From the NCBI GenBank assembly GCA_016198905.1, contig JACQHR010000034.1, positions 1 to 36,868 on the forward strand: a DNA stretch of 36,868 nt, in the 5' to 3' direction. Source of the DNA: Candidatus Omnitrophota bacterium. Its GTDB lineage: Bacteria; Omnitrophota; Gorgyraeia; Aquiviventales; Aquiviventaceae. The notes beneath the pieces are model-generated. The model was not told the DNA's origin. It searched no databases and saw only the letters and a list, made by a program, of their open reading frames with translations. Below are positions 36,818 to 36,868 of this stretch, one piece after another. Position 1 is the first letter of the stretch. Each line of letters opens with the position of its first letter. Both the position numbers and the translations under genes were made by a program.

Positions 36818-36868
36818 ATGGCCCTGCGCTACTGGACCGGCGGACAGACCAAGCACCGGTTGCTGTAC
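36818..36868 (+). CDS. tnpA: Partial IS200/IS605 transposase TnpA (N-terminus)
   Basis: Seventeen codons are visible before the right edge: MALRYWTGGQTKHRLLY. TKHRLLY matches the start of Y1 TnpA proteins, which continue HLVWxPKYRR. The catalytic HUH and tyrosine residues lie outside the window. Together with the hairpin upstream this supports an IS200/IS605 insertion. DNA here is GC-rich again, so the element differs in composition from the DUF2157 pair. Confidence 0.65.
   Translation, partial: MALRYWTGGQTKHRLLY

Overview
The window reads as chromosomal DNA of a Gram-negative, mostly GC-rich, free-living bacterium. The evidence is lpxB and msbA, an outer-membrane porin with a signal peptide, and the housekeeping run rpsB-tsf-pyrH-frr. 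The mix (archease with RtcB, two classes of glutamine synthetase, many small palindromic intergenic repeats, a KimA-like permease) fits uncultivated lineages near Omnitrophota, Nitrospirota or Methylomirabilota. That placement is an inference; nothing in the window fixes the phylum.

Layout. Positions 1-50 hold the first codons of a minus-strand gene resembling a REP-associated (Y1-type) transposase. Positions 371-6783 encode two exported or membrane-anchored proteins: a 1463-residue subtilase with FG-GAP and cadherin-like repeats, preceded by a divergent c-di-GMP-I (GEMM)-like RNA, and a HELTH metalloprotease. Positions 6.9-18.7 kb form a nitrogen and cation transport block: a lone PhoB-type DNA-binding protein, a porin, amt, a PII protein, glnA (GSI-beta-like), a class I glutamine amidotransferase, a second glutamine synthetase (GSI-alpha-like), an APC permease fused to a UspA domain, and a KimA-like permease. 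A textbook GEMM riboswitch with an overlapping terminator (18.8-18.9 kb) then controls a small secreted protein. On the minus strand follow lpxB, a secreted protein and a Gfo/Idh oxidoreductase; divergent from them is msbA, then rpsB-tsf-pyrH-frr, a VapBC-type toxin-antitoxin pair, tRNA-Lys, a GIY-YIG protein, a small zinc-ribbon membrane protein, a truncated archease copy, intact archease, rtcB and serS. After serS come a membrane protein and three tRNA-Ser genes (UGA, CGA, GGA) with a LAGLIDADG endonuclease gene between the first two. The last 2 kb is visibly A+T-rich and carries a DUF2157/GDYXXLXY membrane pair and the left end of an IS200/IS605 element.

How it works together. Two GEMM-type RNAs precede two exported proteins that share a cadherin-like domain, which suggests that c-di-GMP controls a surface or extracellular set. 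The PhoB-like gene and the porin share a promoter layout of three heptamers at 11-bp spacing and a -10 box 10 bp downstream, which suggests autoregulation plus control of the porin. The porin, Amt, PII and glutamine synthetase genes form an ammonium uptake and assimilation chain. serS beside three tRNA-Ser genes concentrates serine decoding functions. Two of those tRNA genes are each followed by a short repeat that ends in a copy of the tRNA 3' end; this is the least explained structure in the window.
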